Shown piece after piece: positions 1-7,920 of a stretch of DNA of 64,000 nt. Where the stretch lies: positions 167,521-231,520 of the forward strand of contig NZ_QQOA01000011.1 of NCBI RefSeq assembly GCF_003443895.1, in the 5' to 3' direction. The notes under the pieces are model-generated. The model saw nothing but the letters and a program-made list of their open reading frames with translations, was not told the DNA's origin and did no database searches. The first letter of the stretch is position 1, and every line of letters starts with the position of its first letter. Source of the DNA: Paraburkholderia phosphatilytica. GTDB lineage: Bacteria > Pseudomonadota > Gammaproteobacteria > Burkholderiales > Burkholderiaceae. The position numbers and the translations under genes are program-made.

Positions 1-1180
1 GGTAGCGCAGTGCAGTGTGTGCGGGGTCATTCCAGTAGCCAGGCGTGACGAACGCGCCGGTATGGACGAGCTCACCGGTCTCTCCCGGCGCGCAGGGCGT
101 GCCGTCCTCATGCACAACGAGCACGCGGGCATTGGGCACGGCCTTGCCGATCGATCCGGGACGCCGGTCGATTTCGGCCGGTTCGAGAAAGGTCGAACGG
201 AACGCTTCGGTCAGGCCGTACATCAGGCAGGGTGCCGCCTGCGGAAAGATCTCACGCAGCCGCCCGAGAACGGCAAGCGGCAGGTGTCCACCGGTATTTG
301 CGAAGTAGCGGATCTGCCTGCGTGCGGTATCTGGCCAGTCTGCGCGCGCAAGCTGCATCCACAGCGGAGGCACGCCCGTGATGGCCGTCACGCCCTCGTG
401 CTCGCATGTGGTGGTGACGTCGCCGGGTGTCAGATAGTTGAGCAGTATGGGCGTGGCCCCGGCGGCCCAGGCCGAGGTGAGCTGGCTCAGGCCGGCATCG
501 AAGCTCAGTGGCAGCACGGCGAGAATGCGGTCAGCGGCCGTGTGCTGCAGATAGTGCGCGACGCTCCATGCGCCTTCGAGCAGGTTGCGGTGGGTGACCA
601 TGACACCTTTGGGCAGACCCGTTGAGCCAGACGTATAGAGGATGGCGGCAAGATCGGTATCGATGCCGCCCGCAGCGGCTGCCGGCAGGCGCGAGGGTTC
701 ATCGGCTGCACCCGTGCGCGTGGGTGCTGGCCATGGGTAGAGGGTAGCGGCACAGGCTGGCTGCATGGATGGACTGGAGTGTGAACCGTCTGGTGGATCG
801 ACTGCCATCACGGCGGGCACGACCAGCGACGCTTCGCTCTCCAGAATGCGGGCGCGCTCACGGGTAGTCACAAGACATCGCGCCCCGCAGTCGCGCAGGA
901 TATGCGCAACCTGTCGCGGCCTGAGCAGCGCATTGACCGGGACCGACACGCAGCCCGCCGCCGCGCTGCCAAGGAGCGCGACGACGGTCTCGACACGTTT
1001 GTCCAGAAAGATGGCAACGCGTTCGCCAGGGGAGATGCCATATCCGGCAAGCGCTTCGCCGAACGCACGGGCGTGGCAGGAGAGGCCAGCGTACGTAATG
1101 CGTGTGCGCCCCGAGATCAACGCTGTGGCGTGCGGCGAATGCCGGGCAACTGTTTCAACCAGATCGAGGATGTTTCGCAT
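1..1180 (-). CDS. AMP-forming acyl/aminoacyl ligase (C-terminus beyond left edge)
   Basis: The first 393 residues of an ANL-superfamily adenylating enzyme are visible on the minus strand, from ATG at 1180 to the window edge. It would activate a carboxylic acid as acyl-AMP and load it onto CoA or a carrier protein. The P-loop reads YTSGSTGLPKG (residues 182-192), and YGLTEAFRST supplies the A5-like aromatic/threonine motif. The stretches FLDKRVETVVALLG and LSFDAGLSQL resemble the subfamily containing prolyl-AMP ligases and the exosortase A-associated ligases (recalled similarity, not a search). The C-terminal lid with the catalytic lysine lies outside the window. It begins 42 bases after the KAS III-like gene and is the fifth gene of the operon. 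With a carrier protein and a flavin dehydrogenase alongside, loading of that carrier is the natural role. The substrate is unknown. Confidence 0.9.
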   Translation of the reverse strand, partial: MRNILDLVETVARHSPHATALISGRTRITYAGLSCHARAFGEALAGYGISPGERVAIFLDKRVETVVALLGSAAAGCVSVPVNALLRPRQVAHILRDCGARCLVTTRERARILESEASLVVPAVMAVDPPDGSHSSPSMQPACAATLYPWPAPTRTGAADEPSRLPAAAAGGIDTDLAAILYTSGSTGLPKGVMVTHRNLLEGAWSVAHYLQHTAADRILAVLPLSFDAGLSQLTSAWAAGATPILLNYLTPGDVTTTCEHEGVTAITGVPPLWMQLARADWPDTARRQIRYFANTGGHLPLAVLGRLREIFPQAAPCLMYGLTEAFRSTFLEPAEIDRRPGSIGKAVPNARVLVVHEDGTPCAPGETGELVHTGAFVTPGYWNDPAHTALRY

Positions 1181-1222
1181 GTCTGTCTCCGCACTGCAGA
1201 GGTCATGGCGCAGGGCCGGGTG

Positions 1223-2170
1223 TCAGTGGCGGATGACCATCGCGCCAAAGCAACCCGCGAGGCCGCTGGAGAAAAGCAGCGACCATTCGCCCGGTGCCGT
1301 GACTCCACATCCGTGCAGGTTGATGAACGGATCGGCGCCGAACACATGGCCCGTGCGTGTGAAGTTGCGCGTGAAAAGGCGCTCCGGGGCGATGCCGAGC
1401 ATCCCGAGCAGCCTGTACCAGCCTTGCAGGTCGACGTGATGTGGCAGCACGCGCGTGATGGCACGCGCGGGGACGCCCGCCTGTGCGAGTGCTGCACGCA
1501 TGGTGGAAAACGCCGACCAGTAGTACCTGTCATCAGGAACAGGCTGCGCGTTCGCATCCGTGCCGTGAAAAAAGCGCCCGTCTGTGAAGAGGCGCAGGGC
1601 CGCGATGTGGTTGCGCGCGCCACCGCGCTCAAGGAGCAGTGCGCATGCGCCGTCGCTGTGCAGCGCGAGTTCACCCACCGCCCGCAACGGGTCGCAGCCG
1701 GAGCCGATCACATCGGCACACACGACGATTGCCCGGGACATCGCGGGGTGCTGTTCCATCAGTGCCTGTGTGACGTGGATGGCGGCCAGCGGTGAGACAC
1801 AGTTCTGCTGGGATATGGAGAAGGCGAGCGCGCCCGAGAGGCCGGTGCAGCGCTGGATCCGGCTGACCGAGCTGTATGGAGCCGCATCGGCGCTTGTCTG
1901 GATGGTGCAGGCGTGCACAAGCAGGTCGACCTGCCCGGGTGGCGTGCGGTTGTCCTCAAGCAGTGAGCGCACGGCCCGGATGGCGAGACACACGGGCGAG
2001 GTTCCCTGCGCGTCATGAAAGTGCAGTGCCCCGTTTCGCAGCAGCGCGTCAGCATGTGCGCGGGGCACCCCACAGCGTGCGGCCCACTCGTGTACACCGG
2101 TCACGCGTGCGGGAAGGCAGCAGGCGAGCGCGGAGAGGGTGAGCACTGGTGCTGGCAGTCGCGCCGTCAT
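1223..2170 (-). CDS. KAS III-like condensing enzyme/acyltransferase, catalytic-type partner
   Basis: This 315-residue thiolase-fold protein is of the FabH/PqsC kind. The nucleophile is retained as Cys124 in QQNCVSPLAA, and the histidine as His244 in VLPHHVDLQG. The third canonical residue, Asn in FabH, is occupied by His275 in TGHVFGADPF, so the triad reads Cys-His-His. ATG at 2170 overlaps the stop of the preceding KAS III-like gene by four bases, implying translational coupling and probably a heterodimer. FabH proper initiates fatty-acid synthesis. The context here (ligase, carrier protein, acyl-CoA dehydrogenase) instead suggests condensation or acyl transfer in a specialised pathway, comparable to PqsC of the PqsBC heterodimer. 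Product unknown. Confidence 0.85.
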   Translation of the reverse strand: MTARLPAPVLTLSALACCLPARVTGVHEWAARCGVPRAHADALLRNGALHFHDAQGTSPVCLAIRAVRSLLEDNRTPPGQVDLLVHACTIQTSADAAPYSSVSRIQRCTGLSGALAFSISQQNCVSPLAAIHVTQALMEQHPAMSRAIVVCADVIGSGCDPLRAVGELALHSDGACALLLERGGARNHIAALRLFTDGRFFHGTDANAQPVPDDRYYWSAFSTMRAALAQAGVPARAITRVLPHHVDLQGWYRLLGMLGIAPERLFTRNFTRTGHVFGADPFINLHGCGVTAPGEWSLLFSSGLAGCFGAMVIRH

Positions 2171-3204
2171 GACTCTCCCTCCGTGTAGCGCAGCAGGGCG
2201 CAGGCCACCTGTTTCTCGAGTCCTGCAGACCAGATGAGGATGCGCTGCCCGTGTTCCGGGGTGGTTGCGCGCAGCAGTCCATCGAGCTGCACCGGCGTGT
2301 CAGCCGTGCCGAGGTAGCCGCAACTGGCGAGCTGCGCGTCCCGGTTGCGCCACAGGGGCAGGCCACATCGCGCACTGATCTCTCGCGTGAGTTCCGCGTC
2401 GATGCAGGCGGGCAGAACCCGGTCGACCGCAGACGGCTGCAGCCACACCTGTGCGCAGCATTCCTCAATGACTGCCACGAGCATGGCCGGATCAACCCCG
2501 ACGTGAACTGCGCAGGATGCATCGCCGCTCGTGGGCGTTCGCACGGCAAGCGCCTCCAGTTGCCATCCGCTGCGCACTGACCGGCTGACCAGTACCGCGG
2601 CCGCGCCATCACCCAGCGCAGTGAGCGGGCCGACCGTGCGCGCGAACGGTGGGCGCCACCGTTCGGCCGCGACCAGCAGGACATACTGCATCCCGGGGTC
2701 GCTGCGCATCATCGCCCGTGTGACCTGCAAGGCCATCAGGAAGGACGCACCCTGAAGCTGTCCGATCGCAATGGGACTGCGTGCGCCACCAAGCTCGCAC
2801 TGAAGGCGACAGGCGCAGGACAGCGTGAGCGCATGCTCGAAACTGCCCTGACACACAATGATCTGGTCGGGCTGGCGTGCCTCAGGCGACGGTTGTGCCC
2901 TTACGAGCCTGCGCGCCACGAGCAGCGCCATGTCCGAGACGCCGAGCGCGGTTTCAACGGCAACACTGGGCACGAAGCGTCCAGCAACCTGCAGTGCACC
3001 GGTGTCGTGCCGGGCAGGGCAGGCTTCCATCGCAGCATTGCGCCAGCGAAGTGTATCGGCGTAGACCGACTGCATCCTCGCTTCGGCGGGGCCGGCAAGG
3101 GGCGTCGCGCAGATCCTGGCTGCGGCCTCGGGCGTCATCCGGACTGACGGTACATAGGATGTCGTCGCCACGATGGCTGGCCGTACTTCAGCGCGATCAG
3201 CCAT
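2167..3204 (-). CDS. KAS III-like protein lacking the catalytic triad
   Basis: A 345-residue thiolase-fold protein. The start chosen is MADRAEVRPA (ATG at 3204), which overlaps the carrier-protein stop by eight bases. Longer in-frame starts would run into that gene. Where FabH has the nucleophilic Cys, this protein has Gly152 (IGQLQGASF). The histidine position is Ala266 (VLPACID), and the Asn position falls in LGTADTP. All three catalytic residues therefore appear lost by my alignment by eye, while core segments such as LTALGDGAAAVLVSRS are kept. It is immediately followed by a KAS III with Cys and His. That arrangement matches PqsB/PqsC, where an inactive subunit pairs with an active one. 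A structural or substrate-gating role is inferred. Confidence 0.8.
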   Translation of the reverse strand: MADRAEVRPAIVATTSYVPSVRMTPEAAARICATPLAGPAEARMQSVYADTLRWRNAAMEACPARHDTGALQVAGRFVPSVAVETALGVSDMALLVARRLVRAQPSPEARQPDQIIVCQGSFEHALTLSCACRLQCELGGARSPIAIGQLQGASFLMALQVTRAMMRSDPGMQYVLLVAAERWRPPFARTVGPLTALGDGAAAVLVSRSVRSGWQLEALAVRTPTSGDASCAVHVGVDPAMLVAVIEECCAQVWLQPSAVDRVLPACIDAELTREISARCGLPLWRNRDAQLASCGYLGTADTPVQLDGLLRATTPEHGQRILIWSAGLEKQVACALLRYTEGES

Positions 3205-3475
3205 GATGCAGTCGCGACCAGGCGAATGCGACCAGGTTGTCAAAGCGCAGGAAAAGATCAGAAGACAGATCCTCCGGTGCGAGTGTGAAACCAAGGCGAA
3301 GCTCGAGCTGCAGAAGCAGGTCGGTCATGTTCATCGAGTCAATGCCAAGGTCGAGCAGACTGGTGTCGTCCCCAACGAGATCGGTGCGCACGTGTTCGCC
3401 GAGCACGGACTGCAGGCACGTCCTGACGATGGTGGCAACGTCGTCCTGGCTGGCGGCAGGGGAACTGGAAGTCAT
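3197..3475 (-). CDS. Free-standing acyl/peptidyl carrier protein
   Basis: A 92-residue acidic carrier protein. The phosphopantetheine site is Ser47 in LDLGIDSMNM, matching the LGxDS signature, and helix II follows as TDLLLQLELRLGF. The start MTSSSPAAS (ATG at 3475) is preferred over a longer frame that would overlap the dehydrogenase. It lies 16 bases downstream of the dehydrogenase stop and overlaps the next KAS III-like gene, so it is the second gene of the operon. It would carry the pathway intermediate as a thioester between ligase, dehydrogenase and KAS III proteins. Length is typical of a discrete ACP or PCP. A housekeeping AcpP is unlikely given the sequence and the context. Confidence 0.88.
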   Translation of the reverse strand: MTSSSPAASQDDVATIVRTCLQSVLGEHVRTDLVGDDTSLLDLGIDSMNMTDLLLQLELRLGFTLAPEDLSSDLFLRFDNLVAFAWSRLHHG

Positions 3476-3491
3476 GAGGCGTCTCCGGTTT

Positions 3492-4757
3492 TCAGTGCGG
3501 CGTGGCCGCAGGGCGCTGGTGGGCAGATACCGTGGCGGGAGCGTCCCATGGCAGTGACGCAGCGCGTTGTGCGGCCCGGGCAATCATCAGGCGCTGCAGC
3601 TCGCCGGTTCCTTCCATGATGTCGTACGCCTTTGCGTCGCGATAACACTGTTCGAGTGCGGGGTGCGAGGCCAGCCCCTCGAGCCCTGCGAGTTCGAGCG
3701 CTTCGTGTGTGATCTGCGCGGCAACACGCGAGGCATAGGCCTTGGTCATGGACGCATCCATGGATGTCGCAATGTGGTTGTCCGCCTTCCAGGCAGTGTG
3801 CTGGCAGAGCAGGTGCGCAGCCGTGATGCGCCGGTCGATGTCGAGCAGCCGCGCATGCACGCGGGCGACTCCGCAGCGCGGACTGGCGGGCCTTCCGCCC
3901 TGCACGAGATATGCGGCCAGTTCATCGCGTACCCTGCGGCATGTACCGACCATGACCGAGGACAGCAATGGCCGGAAGTAGTCCCAGGCGTACTGCGCTC
4001 CAGCAAAGGCATCATCGAGCGCCCTTTCGTCACCCCGCGCGAGCAGCGACTCTTCCGGGACCTCGCAGTCGGTAAAGGAAAGGACAGCAAGCTGGCTTGC
4101 GCGAAGTCCCACCATCCGTTCGATTCGCACGACTTCGAGACCGGGCGTGCCGGCGGCGACGGCGAATGCGCGGATACCAAAGCGTCCCTGCCGCCGGTTG
4201 ATCGTTGCGAAAGTCACGATCTGGTCCGAACGTGCTCCGTTCGTGATGAAGCACTTGGTTCCGTTCAGTACCCATCCTTGCGCGGTGCGTGTGGCTTTCG
4301 TACGCATGGCAGTGGCGTCCGAGCCGCAGTCCGGCTCGGTGATCGCAAAGGCGGCCCAGCGTGGCGTGTCAGCGTGAAAGCGCTGGAAGAATGTGCGCTG
4401 CTGTTCGGGGCTGGCGAGGGCGAGCACCGGCGGCATTGCGAGTCCAGGGCCGGGCAGTGCAAGTGCGAGAGCGGCATCGGCGTGCGCGAGATGCTCCATC
4501 AGCGTTGCGCGCGCAGCGAGCGACTCGAGCTGCGGGCATCCGCCGTGGGCGGTGGGCACCAGATGCAGGTTCAGCGCCCGTACCACGTCCCTGCTCCAGA
4601 ACGGCTCCGGAATCTGTCCGGTCTGGTCTGCCTGTGCCGAATGCTCACGCAGGCGATGCGCGAGTTCATCAAGCTGCAGGCCGCTGGCAGCCAGCGCCGC
4701 GCGGACGTTGTCGAGTACGGTGCCGTCACCGGCGAAACCACGGACTTGGCGGACCAT
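3492..4757 (-). CDS. Acyl-CoA dehydrogenase-family flavoprotein
   Basis: A 421-residue FAD-dependent acyl-CoA dehydrogenase. Starting at ATG 4757 gives MVRQVRGFAG with AGAGGAG-like Shine-Dalgarno bases just upstream. FAD/substrate segments are visible: FAITEPDCGSDATAM and GWVLNGTKCFITNGARSD. The catalytic base is Glu382 in YDIMEGTGELQRLM, equivalent to the YEGT glutamate of medium-chain enzymes. It is the promoter-proximal gene of the five-gene operon and diverges from the GntR regulator. In several natural-product pathways a dehydrogenase of this family oxidises an acyl or prolyl group bound to a carrier protein (PigA, PltE, CloN3). The neighbouring carrier protein makes that plausible here, but beta-oxidation-type chemistry on a CoA ester is not excluded. 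Confidence 0.9.
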   Translation of the reverse strand: MVRQVRGFAGDGTVLDNVRAALAASGLQLDELAHRLREHSAQADQTGQIPEPFWSRDVVRALNLHLVPTAHGGCPQLESLAARATLMEHLAHADAALALALPGPGLAMPPVLALASPEQQRTFFQRFHADTPRWAAFAITEPDCGSDATAMRTKATRTAQGWVLNGTKCFITNGARSDQIVTFATINRRQGRFGIRAFAVAAGTPGLEVVRIERMVGLRASQLAVLSFTDCEVPEESLLARGDERALDDAFAGAQYAWDYFRPLLSSVMVGTCRRVRDELAAYLVQGGRPASPRCGVARVHARLLDIDRRITAAHLLCQHTAWKADNHIATSMDASMTKAYASRVAAQITHEALELAGLEGLASHPALEQCYRDAKAYDIMEGTGELQRLMIARAAQRAASLPWDAPATVSAHQRPAATPH

Positions 4758-5006
4758 GGATTGATGCTCCTCTGACGCGGTGCGTGATCGCACCCGCTGG
4801 ACGAACGGATACGCGCTGCATGACCACCGGCCGTGCAGGTCCCTTCGAGATGCAGCGTAGGGCACACATGCACGTGCGACTACCCCCAAACCTTTGCAGG
4901 GGCGGCGGCTCCCGTGCATGCCGTGGTGCCGTACCTGCCGCGGCCCGTTTGCCGGATAATGGCGCCTGGATCAACTGACGGATTGCCTGTGACGGGTACC
5001 AATCGC
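4758..5006. promoter_or_regulatory. Divergent intergenic region of acyl operon and GntR gene
   Basis: This 249-base region separates the minus-strand acyl operon from the plus-strand GntR gene and must hold both promoters. Divergent placement suggests that the GntR protein controls the operon. I see no clean sigma-70 hexamers and no clear FadR-type palindrome, so no site is assigned. Confidence 0.45.
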
Positions 5007-5843
5007 ATGGCGGCAAGAAAACAGACAGCAGGCAGGGCTGCGACCCGCCAGCCGGATCAGCGGGGTCCCCGCACCACGAAACGGGGCGACCAGGTGGCCG
5101 AGCAGGTCAAGGGCTGGATAACGGAGGGGCGGCTGCGCCCGGGTGTAAAGCTGAGCAAGGAGGCCGAACTCCAGCAGATGTTCAACGTGAGCCGGGGGTC
5201 GGTGCGTGAGGCGCTCAAGGCACTGGAGGTGCAGGGACTGGTGAGCCTGAGCACGGGACCGGACGGTGGTGCGACGATCACCCGTGTGCCACTGGAGCGC
5301 GCGTTCCTCGCTATGCAGAACTATCTTTTTTTCGAGGGGATGGGTCTTGAAGACATCTATGCCGTGCGCCGCGCACTCGAACCCATGGTGGCTGCGGGGG
5401 CAGTAGCGCATCTGACGGAAGCGGACCTGCTAAGACTGGAGCAAAGCGTGACGGTGTGCGAACCGTTTGCGGCGAGCGACGAAGGTGCGATGGACCAGCG
5501 TCGCGAGGATCTGCATTTTCACGACGTGCTGGCCGCCGCCAATCCCAACGCATTTCTTCGCTGCCTGTGCCAGATCATCAACCACATGCTGCACAACCTG
5601 GTTACGGTAGCGGGCAACGTAACGCAGAAGGACTACCAGGCGTTTGGCCAGGCGACCGCTGTTGCGCACAGGGCCATCCTGGAGGCGGCCCGCCGTCAGG
5701 ACGCTGATGCGGTGTACCGGCTGATGCAGGAGCACATGGAGCAGGCCGAAGCGCAGCTGCGCAAGGTTCACGCAGCGCTGCGCCAGAAGCTGGTGCTGGA
5801 TTCGGATCTGGGGCTGCACCTGCGCCGGCGCGATCCCGCCTGA
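5007..5843 (+). CDS. GntR-family regulator, FadR/FCD subgroup
   Basis: A 278-residue transcription factor, starting at MAARKQTAGR. In-frame GTG 4989 and ATG 4959 are alternatives. The N-terminal winged helix is typical: RLRPGVKLSKEAELQQMF, then NVSRGSVREALKALEVQGLV. The FCD effector domain follows, with metal/effector histidines in EDLHFHDVLAAANPN, in HRAILEAARR and near EHMEQAEAQL. FCD regulators usually sense small carboxylic acids or acyl-CoAs. Divergence from the dehydrogenase/carrier/KAS III operon suggests that it represses that operon in response to a pathway acid. The long Arg/Lys-rich N-terminal tail before the winged helix is somewhat unusual. Confidence 0.9.
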   Translation: MAARKQTAGRAATRQPDQRGPRTTKRGDQVAEQVKGWITEGRLRPGVKLSKEAELQQMFNVSRGSVREALKALEVQGLVSLSTGPDGGATITRVPLERAFLAMQNYLFFEGMGLEDIYAVRRALEPMVAAGAVAHLTEADLLRLEQSVTVCEPFAASDEGAMDQRREDLHFHDVLAAANPNAFLRCLCQIINHMLHNLVTVAGNVTQKDYQAFGQATAVAHRAILEAARRQDADAVYRLMQEHMEQAEAQLRKVHAALRQKLVLDSDLGLHLRRRDPA

Positions 5844-6162
5844 AGGTACTGCTTCTGCCAGCGCCGTCACGGCACGCAAGCCGGATGCGTTGCCGGAAGG
5901 TTCCGGTATTTTGGCTTGAGCATGAACTCGTTGCACGGTCCCTGCGACCGGGGGCCGTGTGCCATTGCCTTGGACGCATCTCCGGCTCGCATGAGTGCGA
6001 TCTCAAGCAATTTGGGCAGGCTGTGGCGCGACCCGTCAGGTGGGCGGGGATTTGCTGCGTGTGCCCGCCCACGCGGGCCAGCGCCTGGCGAACCGCAGGT
6101 CGGCGTCCGCCCATCAGCAATGGCAGGAGCACGACCTCTGTCTGCACGGCGCAAATCGGCAA
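5844..6162. other. Gap without a supportable gene
   Basis: Open frames cross this 319-base stretch on both strands, but none has a ribosome binding site, a recognisable domain or a convincing start. It follows the GntR gene and precedes a decayed acetyltransferase, so it may be degraded coding DNA. Confidence 0.4.
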
Positions 6163-6524
6163 TCAATTCTGCGTCACACCGGGAACTGTTTGCGCAGAAT
6201 TAGTCGCGTTCGTCAGCAGCTGCCTGCTTATCCCGATTCCGCGGCAATCGGGAGCAACATGGACACCCCATAGATGCGCCTTATGGCAGTCTTTCCGAAA
6301 GGCCCCCTGTGCACTCCAGCGATCCCGGCGAGATGGCCATGTACGAACGCACCGAGAACCGCCTGATCTTCGGTGGCGGTCAATCTCCTGACGACGCCAT
6401 CGAGCGATCGGTTCCTCTCTTCTTCGAAGCTCGACATGAACGACGATGGCATTTCCCGCAATCCAGACAGTCGAAGAAACTGGAAGGACTGCGCATCGTC
6501 CGGAGTCAGCGTACGCAGTCGCAC
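6163..6524 (-). pseudogene. Frameshifted GNAT acetyltransferase
   Basis: The minus strand from ATG 6524 begins like a GNAT N-acetyltransferase (MRLRTLTPDDAQSF, then LGAFVHGHLAGIAGVHRGPF). That frame soon ends. The acetyl-CoA binding half continues in another frame as KAHLWGVHVAPDCRGIGISR, which carries the Q/RxxGxG/A-type motif as RGIGIS. One indel near position 6290 would rejoin the two halves into a roughly 115-residue product, shorter than the usual 150-170, so the 3' end is probably lost too. It is a relic rather than a functional gene unless the frameshift is a sequencing error. Confidence 0.7.
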
Positions 6525-6690
6525 ATCTGGGACCGGGATCGGGGCAGGGCGAAAGAGGTGGTTGGACGCTTGCCAGTCGTCGAGTGACGGCCCGCGGACG
6601 GCGGTGCAGACACACTACAGTTCCGCAGTTCCGCCCCGTTTCGTCTGAACGTTTTGCTGACGCTTTCTTGCGCTGGGAGGCGGTGCACCT

Positions 6691-7128
6691 TCAGGATCCC
6701 TTGAGGCGCGTGTACTGGCCTCGAGGGAGCAATCGCCGGAAATCGGCATCGAATGTCACGAGGTGTTCGCCTTGCTGCATCACCGCTGCAGCAAGCCATG
6801 CATCTGGCAGGTCATTGGCGTTGAGACTCTTGCTGATGCAGAGATCGCGCAGTTTCTTCCATTCCCGGCCGATCTCCGGTTGTGCTACGCCAGGGGCATC
6901 CAGTATGGCGTCCACGAATTCCAGCGCGGCCGATATGGGCGTCGGCTCCTTGAATATCCGTGGATGCGTAACCAGACGCAGGAAGCTGCTGGTCACCATT
7001 GGCTGGAGCGTCAGTGTTGTACCACGCTGGGCGTCGACCAGCGCCTGTTCGAGCCAGGTGCGTGCGATGCGATGGTGCGGATGGTCGGATCGGGATGCCG
7101 CAACCAGTACATTCACATCAGGCGTCAT
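6691..7128 (-). CDS. vapC: VapC-type PIN-domain toxin
   Basis: A 145-residue PIN-domain ribonuclease toxin, starting at ATG 7128 (MTPDVNVLVAASR), inside the 3' end of the antitoxin gene with an 11-base overlap. Acidic active-site residues are visible: the N-terminal Asp in PDVNVLV, a central Glu in ISAALEFVDAIL, and Asp residues in NANDLPDAWLAA and LVTFDADFRRL. VapC toxins cleave tRNA or rRNA and are neutralised by VapB. The TA pair lies between a GNAT relic and an amidase gene, typical of an accessory region. The target RNA cannot be inferred. Confidence 0.9.
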   Translation of the reverse strand: MTPDVNVLVAASRSDHPHHRIARTWLEQALVDAQRGTTLTLQPMVTSSFLRLVTHPRIFKEPTPISAALEFVDAILDAPGVAQPEIGREWKKLRDLCISKSLNANDLPDAWLAAAVMQQGEHLVTFDADFRRLLPRGQYTRLKGS

Positions 7129-7357
7129 GGTCGGCCGCTTCGAACATGGCGCGGTTGCTGAGGCCATCGAGACCGGCTGCCAGGCCTCCCTTGCCGCGGA
7201 ATACTGGCAGGCGTACACGGACACCTGTCTCGCGCTGGGCGCGCAGACGAAGCTGCAGTGCCTCTTCGATCAACCGGGTAAGGGTGACGTGCTCCCGTGC
7301 GGCCAGCGCTTTGGCCTCAGTGATCAGCGCATCGTTCAGATCGAGTGTGGTTTTCAT
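7118..7357 (-). CDS. vapB: VapB-type antitoxin
   Basis: A 79-residue antitoxin. The N-terminal ribbon-helix-helix segment reads MKTTLDLNDALITEAKALAA, followed by a Thr-Leu-Thr-Arg-Leu-Ile turn. The C-terminal tail (VRLPVFRGKGGL and following) is expected to wrap the VapC active site. It is the first gene of the operon, overlaps vapC by 11 bases and has a perfect inverted repeat 17 bases upstream of its start, consistent with autoregulation by the VapBC complex. Confidence 0.9.
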   Translation of the reverse strand: MKTTLDLNDALITEAKALAAREHVTLTRLIEEALQLRLRAQRETGVRVRLPVFRGKGGLAAGLDGLSNRAMFEAADHDA

Positions 7358-7374
7358 GGCCCACCGTCAATTGC

Positions 7375-7390
7375 ATACAGATTTCTGTAT
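7375..7390. promoter_or_regulatory. Palindromic operator upstream of vapBC
   Basis: ATACAGA-TT-TCTGTAT is a perfect inverted repeat with seven-base arms and a two-base spacer. It ends 17 bases before the vapB start codon. Position and symmetry fit a ribbon-helix-helix antitoxin operator; this is inferred, not demonstrated. Confidence 0.65.
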
Positions 7391-7920
7391 CGTAGCAGAA
7401 TGCCGAACGGTTTCCCAGCGCTGCGCCGCTTCCGGGGCACGGGCGTGCGCACCTGGTAGACAGGGCGTTTGCCAGCGCCATATCCCCGGGCAATGTCGCT
7501 GTCCTGTCTTTCGGCTTCGCGCATCGTCTCGAGAAGTGGCCGGGCGCGTTTTGCGAAAGTTCGTTCACGGGCATCCGGTGGTTAGGGCGAGGTCGTTGCG
7601 CGTTCCGGGCCGCAGCCATGCCAGCGAGCTGCTCTTCTGCCATTTTGCGGCGTGCAGGCATTCAGCGGTCATGGTCGAATCCCGGACAATCACGGAAAAA
7701 GACAACACGTACCCGTTACTCATCCGCATCGTGCTTTCCGATCGACAGGCCTTGGAAATTAGGGCTGTCTGAGGAAAGCTGAATGATTGACGCGAGATGT
7801 CGATGGCCTGGTGGCGGCATCCAGCTGGCGGCAGCTTGTGCAGCCGGATGCGGAGAAGGTGCATGATCGGCAACAGGATCCGGCGGATCGTGTCCATACC
7901 CGGCAGGCCGCAGATTCCTT
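7391..7920. other. Gap without a supportable gene
   Basis: This 530-base stretch between the vapBC promoter and the amidase stop has overlapping short frames on both strands, none with a start, Shine-Dalgarno or domain that I trust. One minus-strand frame near 7400-7570 has a coding-like basic composition but no recognisable family. Confidence 0.4.

Noticed and set aside
902..1795. Long plus-strand frames over the ligase and KAS III genes
   Set aside because: They are antisense to well-supported genes with intact motifs. High GC creates long open antisense frames.
1223..3204. KAS III genes as a housekeeping fabH locus
   Set aside because: No fabD, fabG, plsX or rpmF neighbours, one copy lacks the catalytic residues, and the context is a specialised operon.
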